A DNA stretch of 64,000 nt. It comes from Halomonas rhizosphaerae (GTDB taxonomy: Bacteria; Pseudomonadota; Gammaproteobacteria; Pseudomonadales; Halomonadaceae). Under the pieces are notes generated by a model. The model did no database searches. It had not been told where the DNA came from and was given only the letters and a program-made list of their open reading frames with translations. The translations under genes and the position numbers were made by a program. Shown one piece after another: positions 8,323 through 16,698 of the stretch (position 1 is its first letter; the number at the start of each line of letters is the position of its first letter). The stretch spans positions 48,373 through 112,372 of the forward strand of contig NZ_JASCQP010000030.1 in NCBI RefSeq assembly GCF_030010555.1, given 5' to 3'.

Positions 8323-9684
8323 TCAGGCGGCCCGGGGGGCCGGCACCAGCTCGCGGTCGCGGCTGATCCAGATCGCCAGCAGCACGGCCGGCAGCCCGAG
8401 CAGCGTGGAGATCAGGAAGAAGGTGGCATAGCCCTCCCCACTCACCACCAGGCCGCCGAAGCCGCTGAGGAACTTGCCGGGCAGGGTCATCAGCGACGAG
8501 AAGAGTGCGTACTGGGTGGCCGTGTAGGCACGCGAAGTGAGGCTCGAGAGGAAGGCGATGAACACGGCGCTGGCCAGGCCGTTGGCCAGGTTGTCGCCGA
8601 TGATCGCCATCACCAGCATCGGTAGGCTCTGGCCGGCCATTGCCAGGGCCACGAACAGCAGGTTGGTCAGCGCCGCGGCCACCGCCCCCAGGACCAGGAT
8701 CGGCCCGATGCCGTAGCGGGCCACCAGCAGCCCCCCGAGGATCCCGCCGCCAATGCTCATGGCGATGCCGAAGACGTTGGTGACATTGGCGATGGTGGCC
8801 AGCGTGAAGCCGAGGTCGATGTAGAGGGGGTTGGCCATGGAGGCCATGGCCAGGTCGCTGATCCGGAACACCGCCACGAACAGCAGCAGCCACAGCGCCT
8901 TGTGTCGGTGGCGGGTGAAGAAGTCGGTGAAGGGGCAGACGATCGCCCCGATCACCCAGGCTCCGAGCCGCCGCAGCGGCTTCGCCCGGCCGCGGGAGGC
9001 CCGCAGGAAGGCCCGTACCCTCGGCTCGTGGATCAGCTGGGTGGTCAGCGAGAGTCGCTCGGGTTCCGGGCGCAGCAGCACCGTGACCACCCCGATCCCC
9101 ACCAGCGCCGCCATGGTCAGGTAGGCCGCCTCCCACGAGGCCAGCGAGGCCACGTAGAGGGCGCCCGCGCCGGCCGCCAGCAGTCCGCCGCGATAGCCGA
9201 TGATGTAGGTCGAGGCCATGGCGGCCTGGATATCGTCCGGGGCGGACTCGATGCGGAAGGCGTCGATGGCGATGTCCTGGGTCGCGCTGCCGAAGGCCAC
9301 CAGCAGGGCGAAGGCGGCCACCAGGGGCAGGTGGCCCACCGGGTCGACCCCGGCCAGCCCGACCAGGCCAATGGCGATCATCGCCTGGGCCAGCAGCATC
9401 CAGCCTCGGCGCTGGCCGAAGGTGCGGGTCAGCAGCGGCAGGGCGAGCCGATCCACCACCGGGGCCCAGAAGAACTTGATCGAGTAGAGCATGCCGATCC
9501 AGGCGAAGAAGCCGATGGCCGCCACCTCGACCCCGGTGCTGCGCAGCCAGGCCGAGAGGGTCGAGAACACCAGCAGGAAGGGCAGGCCGGCGGAGAAGCC
9601 CAGGAACAGCATGGTGATGACCGGCGCTCGCAGGTAGATGGCCAGGGCATCGCGCCAGCTGCGTCGGGCGGTGGGGGACGGCAT
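8323..9684 (-). CDS. ampG: AmpG-family muropeptide transporter (MFS)
   Basis: Inner-membrane major-facilitator protein of 453 residues that in this family imports anhydro-muropeptides for cell-wall recycling; in AmpR-containing bacteria this also feeds beta-lactamase induction. The sequence has twelve or more hydrophobic segments, and the N-terminal stretch around PFLLVFSTLSAWLRSTGVEVAAIG together with FFWAPVVDRL and the GQRRGW loop is typical of AmpG. The ATG at 9684 has AAGGAG eleven bases upstream; a GTG at 9696 would overlap that Shine-Dalgarno site. It is divergent from rfaH and convergent with the SEC-C gene. Confidence 0.9.
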   Translation of the reverse strand: MPSPTARRSWRDALAIYLRAPVITMLFLGFSAGLPFLLVFSTLSAWLRSTGVEVAAIGFFAWIGMLYSIKFFWAPVVDRLALPLLTRTFGQRRGWMLLAQAMIAIGLVGLAGVDPVGHLPLVAAFALLVAFGSATQDIAIDAFRIESAPDDIQAAMASTYIIGYRGGLLAAGAGALYVASLASWEAAYLTMAALVGIGVVTVLLRPEPERLSLTTQLIHEPRVRAFLRASRGRAKPLRRLGAWVIGAIVCPFTDFFTRHRHKALWLLLFVAVFRISDLAMASMANPLYIDLGFTLATIANVTNVFGIAMSIGGGILGGLLVARYGIGPILVLGAVAAALTNLLFVALAMAGQSLPMLVMAIIGDNLANGLASAVFIAFLSSLTSRAYTATQYALFSSLMTLPGKFLSGFGGLVVSGEGYATFFLISTLLGLPAVLLAIWISRDRELVPAPRAA

Positions 9685-9940
9685 GTCGGGGAGCACTCCT
9701 TGCAGTGGGCGCGACAGAGGCCACGCAGGCCTCGATCATCGATGGTAAAATCCCGGATCGGCAGCCGGGCCGGGCAGCGTCCGGCCCATGTCAGCCGTGC
9801 GATATCCTCCGGGCTGGCATGCGGTGGGATTGTTGCAGAGCCCCGGCAGTGATACTAGGAGCCTGTCGTACTTGTCGCTGATCTGCTGCGAGATCCGTCA
9901 AATCCGACAGCTCCTTGCAGGAACCCTTATCAGGAGCGAC
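9685..9940. other. Divergent intergenic region between ampG and rfaH
   Basis: About 256 bases without a gene. It should hold promoters for both flanking genes; a weak candidate for rfaH is TTGTTG (9830-9835) and GATACT (9851-9856) with a 15-base spacer. No clear palindrome or terminator was found. Confidence 0.3.
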
Positions 9941-10483
9941 ATGAGCGATTCCGAGATTCGCCAGGCCGAGGCCGATGATGCCGTGCCCCGCTGGTACGTA
10001 ATCCAGTGCAAGGGCGGAGAGTCCTTCCGCGCCGCCGAGCACCTGACCAACCAGGGCTACGAGATCTTCCACCCCGTGCTCCAGGTCCAGAAGAAACGCC
10101 GCGGCAAGCTCGAGTGGGTCAGCGAGCCGTTGTTCCCCTACTACCTGTTCATCCGGCTCGACCGGCTGGCCAGCAACTGGCGACCCATCCGCTCCACCCG
10201 CGGCGTGCTGAAGATCGTCACCTTCGGCCTGGACATGCCGGTGCCGGTCAGCGATGAACTGGTCGAGACGCTGCTCACGCATGGCAGCGCCGAAGAGGAC
10301 GCGACCTCGAACGTCTACTTCCGCGCCGGCGAGGCGGTGGAGATCACCGAGGGCCCCTTCAAGGACCTCCAGGCCGTGTTCGCCAGCCACAAGGGCGAGG
10401 AGCGCGCCATCGTGCTGCTCAACATGCTGCACAAGCAACAGCGCCTGGAGATGCCCGTCGGCCAGCTGCGCCGCCGCGATTAG
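9941..10483 (+). CDS. rfaH: Transcription antitermination protein RfaH
   Basis: NusG paralogue that is recruited to RNA polymerase paused at ops elements and promotes elongation through long, poorly translated operons such as polysaccharide and secretion clusters. 180 residues: NGN domain from WYVIQCKGGESFRAAEHL (residues 18-35) through RSTRGVLKIVTFG, then a short linker and a C-terminal KOW-type domain starting near FRAGEAVEITEGPF. The CAGGAG Shine-Dalgarno precedes the ATG at 9941; the open frame upstream to 9788 is not conserved in character. No ops/JUMPstart element was seen in this window, so its targets lie elsewhere. The FKBP gene follows 43 bases later. Confidence 0.93.
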   Translation: MSDSEIRQAEADDAVPRWYVIQCKGGESFRAAEHLTNQGYEIFHPVLQVQKKRRGKLEWVSEPLFPYYLFIRLDRLASNWRPIRSTRGVLKIVTFGLDMPVPVSDELVETLLTHGSAEEDATSNVYFRAGEAVEITEGPFKDLQAVFASHKGEERAIVLLNMLHKQQRLEMPVGQLRRRD

Positions 10484-10526
10484 GCGGCGCGCCTCCCTCA
10501 CTCAGTCACCCGCCTCAGGAGACCCC

Positions 10527-11033
10527 ATGACCATCGCCCCTCAACGGGTCGTGACCCTGCACTATGTGCTCAGCGACCGGGACGGCAGTGTCCTCGATGA
10601 CTCCCGTGCCCGCCGGCAGCCCCTCGAATACCTGCATGGGCACGGCAACATCATGGCCGGCCTGGAGCGCGCCCTGGCGGGCCAGGACGCCGGCGCCCAG
10701 CTCTCCGTCACCCTGATGCCGGCCGAGGCCTATGGCCTGCGCGACGAGGCGCTGGTGCGCGAGGTCGGCCGCCATGCCTTCCCGGTGGAGGAGGTCGCGC
10801 CGGGCATGCGCTTCCAGACCCCGGGTGACGACGGCCCCGAGATCGTCACCGTGCTCGAGGTGCGTGATGACGCCGTGGTCATCGACACCAACCATCCGCT
10901 GGCCGGTCAGGTCCTGTGCTACCGAGTCGAGGTGCTGGAAGTGCGCGACGCCACCCGTGCCGAGCTCGTCAAGGGCCATCCGCTGCCCCCGGGCACCGAT
11001 CCCGGCGAGGTCGAGGACAAGAAGCTGCCGTGA
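10527..11033 (+). CDS. FKBP-type peptidyl-prolyl isomerase, SlyD/FkpB-like
   Basis: Cytoplasmic prolyl isomerase of 168 residues with the FKBP core interrupted by an insert-in-flap (IF) chaperone domain. LHYVLSDRDGSVLDDS opens the FKBP half, YLHGHGNIMAGLERALAGQDAG is the family motif, PAEAYG follows, then the IF domain (about 75-125) and return strand DTNHPLAGQ. Unlike E. coli SlyD there is no long His/Cys-rich metal-binding tail; the protein ends in Lys-Lys-Leu-Pro. CAGGAGA lies five bases before the ATG. It probably shares transcripts with rfaH. Confidence 0.9.
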   Translation: MTIAPQRVVTLHYVLSDRDGSVLDDSRARRQPLEYLHGHGNIMAGLERALAGQDAGAQLSVTLMPAEAYGLRDEALVREVGRHAFPVEEVAPGMRFQTPGDDGPEIVTVLEVRDDAVVIDTNHPLAGQVLCYRVEVLEVRDATRAELVKGHPLPPGTDPGEVEDKKLP

Positions 11034-11036
11034 AAA

Positions 11037-11050
11037 CTGACCTGGATCAA
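11037..11050. promoter_or_regulatory. Anr/FNR-like site, upstream copy
   Basis: CTGACCTGGATCAA matches TTGAT-N4-ATCAA at eight of ten defined positions. Its reverse complement differs by one base from the downstream site at 11087-11100, so the two sites form an inverted pair 36 bases apart. Confidence 0.45.
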
Positions 11051-11086
11051 CGGATTTCCCGCGACCCGGCGAGGGCGCGGAGAAAC

Positions 11087-11128
11087 TTGATTCAGGTCAG
11101 CTTTCCTCTCCACGTGACGGGCTACAGT
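11087..11128 (+). promoter_or_regulatory. Anr/FNR class II-type promoter for the 38-residue membrane protein
   Basis: TTGATTCAGGTCAG at 11087-11100 matches the FNR/Anr box TTGAT-N4-ATCAA at eight of ten positions. A -10 candidate TACAGT lies at 11123-11128, 22 bases after the box, which places the box centre about 41 bases before the expected start point. That is the geometry of FNR class II activation. There is no good -35 hexamer, consistent with activator dependence. Confidence 0.55.
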
Positions 11129-11161
11129 TCACCCATCACATCGGGACGGGAGGACACCACC

Positions 11162-11278
11162 ATGTATCTGGATGACGCCGTAATCTTCGGGCTCGTAACC
11201 GTCGCGATGATGGTCGCTTTCATGGGGGGCTGGGTCGCGTTCATCGTCCGCGACCACCATCGCAAGAACAAGCACTGA
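11162..11278 (+). CDS. 38-residue single-span membrane protein, probably oxygen-regulated
   Basis: A very short protein: a few polar residues (MYLDDA), one hydrophobic helix of about 22 residues (VIFGLVTVAMMVAFMGGWVAFI), and a basic C-terminal tail with histidines (VRDHHRKNKH), so the tail is expected in the cytoplasm. GGGAGG lies about eight bases before the ATG. It is a free-standing transcription unit: an Anr/FNR-type promoter in front and a strong intrinsic terminator behind. Size and topology resemble small respiratory oxidase subunits such as CcoQ/FixQ or CydX, but no oxidase genes are nearby and I do not recognise a family. A real gene is likely because promoter, ribosome site and terminator all fit. 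Confidence 0.7.
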   Translation: MYLDDAVIFGLVTVAMMVAFMGGWVAFIVRDHHRKNKH

Positions 11279-11327
11279 TCCAGCCGCTTCTAGAGTCGTC
11301 AGGGGAGGGGGGAGCATTCCCCCCAGT

Positions 11328-11355
11328 AGCCGACCCGCTTGGGTCGGCTTTTTTT
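11328..11355 (+). terminator. Intrinsic terminator
   Basis: A perfect 9-bp stem (AGCCGACCC with GGGTCGGCT), GCTT loop, and a run of seven Ts. A second hairpin, GGGGGGA-GCAT-TCCCCCC at 11307-11324, lies just before it. Together they end transcription of the small membrane-protein gene. Confidence 0.93.
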
Positions 11356-11454
11356 CGGTTCATCGCACTTTGCCGGGAAACGCGGCACGGATCTTCAGCA
11401 AGGAGGGAGGCACGAGCGGCCGGCTAGAGCGGAGCCGGTCGTCCCGGCCCGAAG

Positions 11455-12198
11455 TCAGCGCTCGGCGGTGGTGCGCACCGGGGCGGGACTCGCCGGCGAC
11501 CAGTGGCGGGCCAGGGCACGCATCACCCGCTCCGGGTACCAGGTCTTGCCCAGGCTGCCGTTGTAGCGGGCCAGCGCCCGGGTCAGGTCACCGCGTTCCA
11601 CGGCCAGGTAGTGGGCGAGGATCGTGCAGCCATAGCGCAGGTTGCGACGCGGGTCCTTGAGGTCATCGGCCGGCAGGCCCAGCTCGCGGATCCAGAACGG
11701 CATGATCTGCATCAGGCCCACGGCGCCAGCCGAGGAGACGGCCTCGGCCCTGAAGGCGCTCTCCACCTGGATCACCGCCAGCACCAGCTCCGGCGCCAGG
11801 CCGGCCAGCCGCGCCTCATGGTGGATGCGGCCCAGCAGTTCGCGGCGCCTGGCTGGCTCCGGCAGGTAGCGGGCAAGGCGCGGCTCCATGTCATTGAGCC
11901 ACTGGCGCGCAGCCCATATCACGGCGGGCGCCACGGGTGCTCCGCGGATGCTGTCGAGGGTGCCGCGCAGGCTGGCAGGGGCCTCCGGCAGGGCCCGCAC
12001 GAAGGGCGCGGGCGTCTCGGGCGCGAGCGAAGCGGGCAGGGCGGCGATGAAGTCCCCGTCGCCCTGGGCCAGCGCGGCGGTGGTGAAGAGGCAGCAGGCC
12101 ACCGCCAGGGCGGCGGCCCGGCCGCCCTCAGCGAGCGACCTTCTCGCCCAGGAAGTCGAGGATCTGCTCGGCCGGTACCATGGTAGCGTCACTGTCAC
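11455..12198 (-). CDS. Lytic transglycosylase, SLT domain
   Basis: Periplasmic or outer-membrane-associated enzyme that cleaves the MurNAc-GlcNAc bond of peptidoglycan to give anhydro ends. 247 residues: basic N-terminus and hydrophobic segment ([19 protein letters not shown]), helical linker, then the SLT fold with catalytic Glu146 in VIQVESAF, followed by the motifs [10 protein letters not shown] and AHYLAVERG...ALARYNG. There is no ATG in a sensible place; the GTG at 12198 has AAGGG five bases upstream and overlaps the end of proS by 71 bases. GTG at 12102 is an alternative but would leave a truncated signal. Coupling to proS translation is likely. Confidence 0.85.
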   Translation of the reverse strand: MTVTLPWYRPSRSSTSWARRSLAEGGRAAALAVACCLFTTAALAQGDGDFIAALPASLAPETPAPFVRALPEAPASLRGTLDSIRGAPVAPAVIWAARQWLNDMEPRLARYLPEPARRRELLGRIHHEARLAGLAPELVLAVIQVESAFRAEAVSSAGAVGLMQIMPFWIRELGLPADDLKDPRRNLRYGCTILAHYLAVERGDLTRALARYNGSLGKTWYPERVMRALARHWSPASPAPVRTTAER

Positions 12199-13849
12199 GG
12201 CGTCCCTTGTACTCCAGTTCTCCCTTGTCCAGGCCGCGATCACCGACCACCAGGCGGTGGGGGATGCCCATCAGCTCGTGGTCGGCGAACCGCACGCCGG
12301 GGCGCAGGTCGCGGTCGTCCAGCAGCACCTCGAAGCCGGCGGCGGTGAGGGCCTGATACAGCCGCTCGGACTCCTCGCGCACCCGCTGCGACTTGTGGGC
12401 GTTCATCGGCACCATCGCGATCTGGAAGGGGGCGATGGCATCGGGCCAGATGATGCCGGCGTCGTCGTGGTTCTGCTCGATGGCGGCGGCCACCACGCGG
12501 GTCACACCGATACCATAGCAGCCCATCCAGGGATGCACGGCACGACCTTCGTCGCCGAGCACGGTGGCGTTCATCGCCTCGCTGTACTTGCGTCCCAGCT
12601 GGAAGACGTGGCCCACCTCGATGCCGCGCTTGATGGAAAGCGTGCCCTTGCCGTCCGGCGAGGGATCGCCCTCGACCACGTTGCGGATGTCGTAGACAGG
12701 GGGCAGCGGCACGTCGCGCTCCCAGTTGATCCCGAAGTAGTGCTTGCCATCGACGTTGGCCCCGGCGCCGAAGTCGCTCATCAGGGCGACCGAGCGGTCG
12801 ATGATGATCGGCATCTCCAGGTTCACCGGGCCCAGCGAGCCGGGGCCGGCGCCCACCGCGGCGCGGATCTCCTCCTCGCTGGCCATGGTCAACGGGGCGG
12901 CCACCTCGGGGAGGTTCTCGGCCTTCACCTCGTTCAGTTCGTGGTCGCCGCGTACCAGCAGGGCCACCAGGCCGCCCTCGGCGGCGTGAACCATCAGGGT
13001 CTTGAGGGTCTTCTCGATGGGCAGGCCGTGCTGTTCCACCAGGGCGGCGATGGTCCGGGCATTCGGGGTGTCGACCAGGCGCAGCTCCTCGCCGGGGGCC
13101 GGGCGCCGGACGTCGCTGCCCAGTGGCGCGGGCAGGGCATCGGCCTTCTCCATGTTGGCGGCGTAGTCGGACTCGGTGGAGAAGACGATGTCGTCCTCGC
13201 CGGAGTCGGCCAGTACGTGGAACTCGTGCGAGCCGGTGCCGCCGATGGCGCCGTTGTCGGCGATCACCGGACGGAAGTCCAGGCCCAGGCGGGTGAAGAT
13301 GCGCACATAGGCGTCATACATCACCTGGTAGGTCTCCATCAGCGAGGCCTCGTCCACGTGGAAGGAGTAGGCGTCCTTCATGATGAACTCGCGGGAGCGC
13401 ATCACCCCGAAGCGCGGCCGGATCTCGTCGCGGAACTTGGTCTGGATCTGGTAGAAGTTGGCCGGCAGCTGCTTGTAGCTGGCGATCTCCTTGCGCACCA
13501 GGTCGGTGATCACCTCCTCGTGGGTGGGGCCGACGCAGTAGTCGCGGTCGTGACGGTCCTTGAGGCGCAAGAGCTCCGGGCCATACTGCTCCCAGCGGCC
13601 CGACTCCTGCCACAGCTCGGCGGGCTGCACCGCCGGCATCAACACCTCCTGGGCCCCGGCGCGATCCATCTCCTCGCGAACGATGCGCTCGACCTTGCGC
13701 AGGGTCTTGAGGCCCAGTGGCAGCCAGGTGTAGAGGCCGGAGGTGAGGCGGCGGATCATCCCCGAACGCAGCATCAGCTGATGGCTGATGATCTCGGCGT
13801 CGGCGGGGGTTTCCTTCAGGGTGGCGATCAACAGTTGGCTAGCGCGCAT
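12128..13849 (-). CDS. proS: Proline--tRNA ligase
   Basis: Class II aminoacyl-tRNA synthetase charging tRNA-Pro. 573 residues, nearly identical in length to the E. coli enzyme and of the bacterial type, with an inserted editing domain (about residues 225-410) between motifs 2 and 3. Motif 1 surrounds [10 protein letters not shown], motif 2 is in [22 protein letters not shown], motif 3 contains GCYGIGVTR, and the anticodon-binding domain follows to LGEKVAR. The ATG at 13849 is the family start. A lytic transglycosylase gene overlaps its 3' end. A free-standing YbaK deacylase that could complement editing is encoded at 56.5-57.0 kb. Confidence 0.97.
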   Translation of the reverse strand: MRASQLLIATLKETPADAEIISHQLMLRSGMIRRLTSGLYTWLPLGLKTLRKVERIVREEMDRAGAQEVLMPAVQPAELWQESGRWEQYGPELLRLKDRHDRDYCVGPTHEEVITDLVRKEIASYKQLPANFYQIQTKFRDEIRPRFGVMRSREFIMKDAYSFHVDEASLMETYQVMYDAYVRIFTRLGLDFRPVIADNGAIGGTGSHEFHVLADSGEDDIVFSTESDYAANMEKADALPAPLGSDVRRPAPGEELRLVDTPNARTIAALVEQHGLPIEKTLKTLMVHAAEGGLVALLVRGDHELNEVKAENLPEVAAPLTMASEEEIRAAVGAGPGSLGPVNLEMPIIIDRSVALMSDFGAGANVDGKHYFGINWERDVPLPPVYDIRNVVEGDPSPDGKGTLSIKRGIEVGHVFQLGRKYSEAMNATVLGDEGRAVHPWMGCYGIGVTRVVAAAIEQNHDDAGIIWPDAIAPFQIAMVPMNAHKSQRVREESERLYQALTAAGFEVLLDDRDLRPGVRFADHELMGIPHRLVVGDRGLDKGELEYKGRRDSDATMVPAEQILDFLGEKVAR

Positions 13850-13999
13850 GGGTCCGGCGGTTCCTCGAGCGTGTTCGTGCGGGTGACGGAAGCGGGGCCG
13901 CGCAGGTCGGCGGCAATGACCGAGCATTGTACGGCCCGCTGTCCGGGGCGGCAAAAGCTTGTGTCTCACCGATGCGGGGGCCGGGGATCGTCGGCCCGT

Positions 14000-14755
14000 T
14001 CAGCCCTCGAGCAGCAGCAGGCGTACCAGCATGCCCAGCACCAGGGTGGTGGAGACGCTGAGCAGGGTGCCGAGCAGCACGTACTCCGTGAGCTTGCGGT
14101 CGCGTGAGTCGCGCAGGTCGCCGAAGCGCAGCACCGACTTGGCGGCGAGCAGGAAGCCGACCGCGGTGAGTTGGTCCAGCAGCACCAGGGTCAGCACCAG
14201 CAGCCGTTCCAGTACGCCGATGCGCGCCCCGGCGCTGGCCAGGGTGCCGGTCTCCTCGAGCTGCTCGCTCCAGCGCTGCATGACCAGGGCGATGGCGATC
14301 GACAGCGGGCGCGTCACCAGCAGGTAGGCGGCCGCCATCCCCAGCACCGTCGGTGAGGCGAGCCAGACGACGAACTCCCGCAGCGGGGCCAGGCTGCCGA
14401 GCCAGGCCAGCCAGAGCCCCAGCAGCACCAGCAGGTGAGCGGCCTGGTCGAGCAGGAACCAGCGCAGTTCACCGGCCGGCAGCCGGGCCTTGCCCAGGTC
14501 GATCAGCCAGTGGCTGGTGGCCACCGCCAGGGCACCGAGCAGCACCGCGGCCAGGCCCCGGGGCATGGCCGCACTCGCCACCAGCAGCACCCCCCCGGCG
14601 AGCAGGCCGTGCAGGCCGGCATGCTGGAACAGGCGCGGAGAGCGGTGGCGCAGCCGATAGCGCTCCTCCACCCACGTCCGCGGCTGCAGCAGGAAGTCGC
14701 CGACCAGGTGGGCGAGTACCAGGCCCATGAGCAGCGACAGGGCATTGGCGCTCAT
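14000..14755 (-). CDS. DUF3307 family integral membrane protein
   Basis: 251 residues with six to seven predicted transmembrane helices. The N-terminal pattern GLVLAHLVGDFLLQ followed by HAGLHGLL and SHWLIDLGKARL is characteristic of DUF3307 proteins; conserved His and Asp residues sit in these membrane segments. Function is unknown. It overlaps the end of satD by four bases (ATGA), and this pairing with SatD-family proteins recurs widely, which suggests that SatD controls or senses something linked to this membrane protein. Expression should therefore follow the palindrome array ahead of satD. Confidence 0.85.
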   Translation of the reverse strand: MSANALSLLMGLVLAHLVGDFLLQPRTWVEERYRLRHRSPRLFQHAGLHGLLAGGVLLVASAAMPRGLAAVLLGALAVATSHWLIDLGKARLPAGELRWFLLDQAAHLLVLLGLWLAWLGSLAPLREFVVWLASPTVLGMAAAYLLVTRPLSIAIALVMQRWSEQLEETGTLASAGARIGVLERLLVLTLVLLDQLTAVGFLLAAKSVLRFGDLRDSRDRKLTEYVLLGTLLSVSTTLVLGMLVRLLLLEG

Positions 14756-15387
14756 GGCGCGCCCTCCTCGTCGGCGAGGCGCTGTCGCAGGTAGTCGAGG
14801 GTGTCGGAGAGCAGGGCCCAGCGGGCGGCACGCAGGCGCTTGTGCACGCTGGGCTGGCGGATGCCGAGGCGCTCGGCCAGGGCCTGCTGGGAGGCGTCAT
14901 GGCGCAGGCTCAGGCCGACGACCTCGGCGGAGTAGGGCGACCAGCCGTCGAGCAGGTCGTCGATGAAGCGCACCAGCAGGGCGAGGCCGGGGTCCTCGGG
15001 TGCCTCGAGCCGAGTCAGCGACAGGTGGGCGGTGGTATCGGCCAGGGCATCCAGGGCGCGACCCGAGGCGACGAAGGTGGCACCGTCAGCCGCCGCGACG
15101 CCACGCTCCGCCGGCCCGACCGCTACGGCGATACGGGCATCCCAGCGCTGGTCGGGCTCGGAGTGCTCGATCAGCGCTGCCCGCAGGGCTATCGCCGCCT
15201 CCATGGCCGGCGCCGCCCGGGGCAGGGCGAGCTGGAAGCCGTCGCCCCGGAAGCGTTCGCCGTGGCCGCCATGCCGGGAGGCCAGCTCGGCCAGGCTCTC
15301 GTCCAGCAGCCGGTAGAGGCGAGGCCGGTCCTCGACCTTGCGCGAGTCGATCACGTCGCCGGTCAGCACCGCGATGCGCTTTGGCAT
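14752..15387 (-). CDS. SatD family protein, likely self-regulating DNA-binding protein
   Basis: 211 residues. The N-terminal domain starts with KRIAVLTGDVIDSRKV and has FRGDGFQL, features of the SatD family that resemble nucleotide-cyclase-like folds. The C-terminus has a helix-turn-helix: ASQQALAERLGIRQPSVHKRLRAARW (about residues 170-195). SatD was named from a streptococcal acid-tolerance locus; its biochemical role is unknown. AAGGA lies about nine bases before the ATG. The promoter upstream is overlapped by three palindromes that this HTH could bind, implying autoregulation, with DUF3307 as the second gene of the operon. Confidence 0.85.
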   Translation of the reverse strand: MPKRIAVLTGDVIDSRKVEDRPRLYRLLDESLAELASRHGGHGERFRGDGFQLALPRAAPAMEAAIALRAALIEHSEPDQRWDARIAVAVGPAERGVAAADGATFVASGRALDALADTTAHLSLTRLEAPEDPGLALLVRFIDDLLDGWSPYSAEVVGLSLRHDASQQALAERLGIRQPSVHKRLRAARWALLSDTLDYLRQRLADEEGAP

Positions 15388-15419
15388 GGGGTTCCATCCT
15401 TCTCCGGGAGCGTGCCTCG

Positions 15420-15498
15420 AGTATAGCCCTTCAGGGCTATTTGTCATCTCGATAGCCTTAAAGGGCTATATTTCTGATGAATAGCCCATAAGGGCTAT
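15420..15498 (-). promoter_or_regulatory. satD promoter with three 18-bp palindromic operators at 29-bp period
   Basis: Palindromes lie at 15423-15440 (ATAGCCCTTCAGGGCTAT, perfect 8-2-8), 15452-15469 (ATAGCCTTAAAGGGCTAT) and 15481-15498 (ATAGCCCATAAGGGCTAT). Their starts are exactly 29 bases apart. On the minus strand ATGACA (15447-15442) and TATACT (15425-15420), with a 16-base spacer, make a good sigma-70 promoter reading into satD; the first palindrome fills its spacer and overlaps the -10, the second ends just upstream of the -35. This is a typical repression layout. Confidence 0.82.
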
Positions 15499-15504
15499 CT
15501 ATTG

Positions 15505-16695
15505 CTACCGGGCCAGCTCCCGCATGGCGCCCTCGAGTCCCTCGAGGGTCATGGGGTACATGCGATCATTGATCAGCTCACGGATCAGTTGGGTGGAGTG
15601 GGTGAACTCCCAGGCGCGCGGCGGCATGGGGTTGAGCCACGCCAGGCGCGGGAACTTCTCCACCAGTCGCCTGAGCCACACGGCCCCGGCCTCGTCGTTG
15701 AAGTGCTCCACGCTGCCGCCGGGATGGGTGATCTCGTACGGCGACATGGCGGCGTCGCCGACGATCACCACCTGGTAGTCGTCGCTATAGGTATGCAGCA
15801 CATCCAGCGTCGGGATGCGCTCGGTGTGGCGGCGGGCCTGGTCGTGAGCATTGCTGCGCCAAAGCCCCTCGTAGACGCAGTTGTGGAAGTAGTAGGTCTC
15901 CAGGTGCTTGAATTCGGCCCGGGCCGCCGAGAAGAGCTCCTCGCAGGTGCGAATGTGGTCATCCATGGAGCCGCCCACGTCGAGCAGCAGCAGCACCTTC
16001 ACCGCGTTGTGGCGCTCCGGGCGCATCTGCACGTTGAGCAGGCCGGCATCCCGGGCGGTCTCGCGGATGGTGGCGTCCACGTCGAACTCCTCCGCCGCGC
16101 CCTGGCGTGCGAACTTGCGCAGCCGGCGCAGCGCCATCTTGATATTGCGGGTGCCCAGTTCCAGGGAGTCGTCGTAGTCGCGGAAGCGGCGTTCGTCCCA
16201 CACCTTCACCGCACGGCGATGGCGTGAGCCCTCCTGACCGATGCGAATGCCCTCGGGGTTGTAGCCGTAGGCGCCAAAGGGGCTGGTGCCGCCGGTGCCA
16301 ATCCACTTGTTGCCGCCGGCGTGGCGCTCCTTCTGCTCCTCCAGGCGCTGCTTGAAGGTCTCGATCAGTTTCTCGAGCCCGCCCAGGGACTTGATCCGTG
16401 CCTTCTCCTCGTCGGAAAGCTGCTTCTCGAACTCGCGGCGCAGCCAGTCGTCGGGGATCAGCGCCTCGATGGCCGCGTCCAGGCTCTCCAGCCCCTCGAA
16501 CCAGGCGGCGAAGGCGCGATCGAAGCGGTCGAAGTGGCGCTCGTCCTTGACCATCACGGTGCGGGAGATCCGGTAGAAGGCCTCCATGTCGGCGAACACC
16601 ACACCGCGTTCCACCACCGCATGGAGGTCGAGCAGCTCGCGCAGCGACACCGGCACCCCGGCGCGCTTGAGGGTCTCGAACAGGCCGATAAACAT
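15505..16695 (-). CDS. VWA-domain protein of the CoxE-like type, partner of MoxR ATPase
   Basis: 396 residues: an N-terminal helical region, a charged central region with GTGGTSPFGAYGYNPEG, and a C-terminal von Willebrand A-like domain beginning at AVKVLLLLDVGGSMDDH. The metal-site motif is DVGGS instead of the classical DxSxS, so the first serine position is glycine. VWA/MoxR pairs act as chaperone-like machines that insert cofactors or remodel protein complexes. The gene follows the MoxR gene by three bases on the same strand, so they form a two-gene operon. The substrate is unknown. Confidence 0.85.
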   Translation of the reverse strand: MFIGLFETLKRAGVPVSLRELLDLHAVVERGVVFADMEAFYRISRTVMVKDERHFDRFDRAFAAWFEGLESLDAAIEALIPDDWLRREFEKQLSDEEKARIKSLGGLEKLIETFKQRLEEQKERHAGGNKWIGTGGTSPFGAYGYNPEGIRIGQEGSRHRRAVKVWDERRFRDYDDSLELGTRNIKMALRRLRKFARQGAAEEFDVDATIRETARDAGLLNVQMRPERHNAVKVLLLLDVGGSMDDHIRTCEELFSAARAEFKHLETYYFHNCVYEGLWRSNAHDQARRHTERIPTLDVLHTYSDDYQVVIVGDAAMSPYEITHPGGSVEHFNDEAGAVWLRRLVEKFPRLAWLNPMPPRAWEFTHSTQLIRELINDRMYPMTLEGLEGAMRELAR

Positions 16696-16698
16696 GGG

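Noticed and set aside
11162..11278. Calling the 38-residue protein CcoQ or CydX.
   Set aside because: Topology fits, but no sequence motif or neighbouring oxidase genes support it.
15423..15498. Three equally spaced repeats could be plasmid-origin iterons.
   Set aside because: They are palindromes, overlap a promoter, and no rep gene or DnaA boxes are near.
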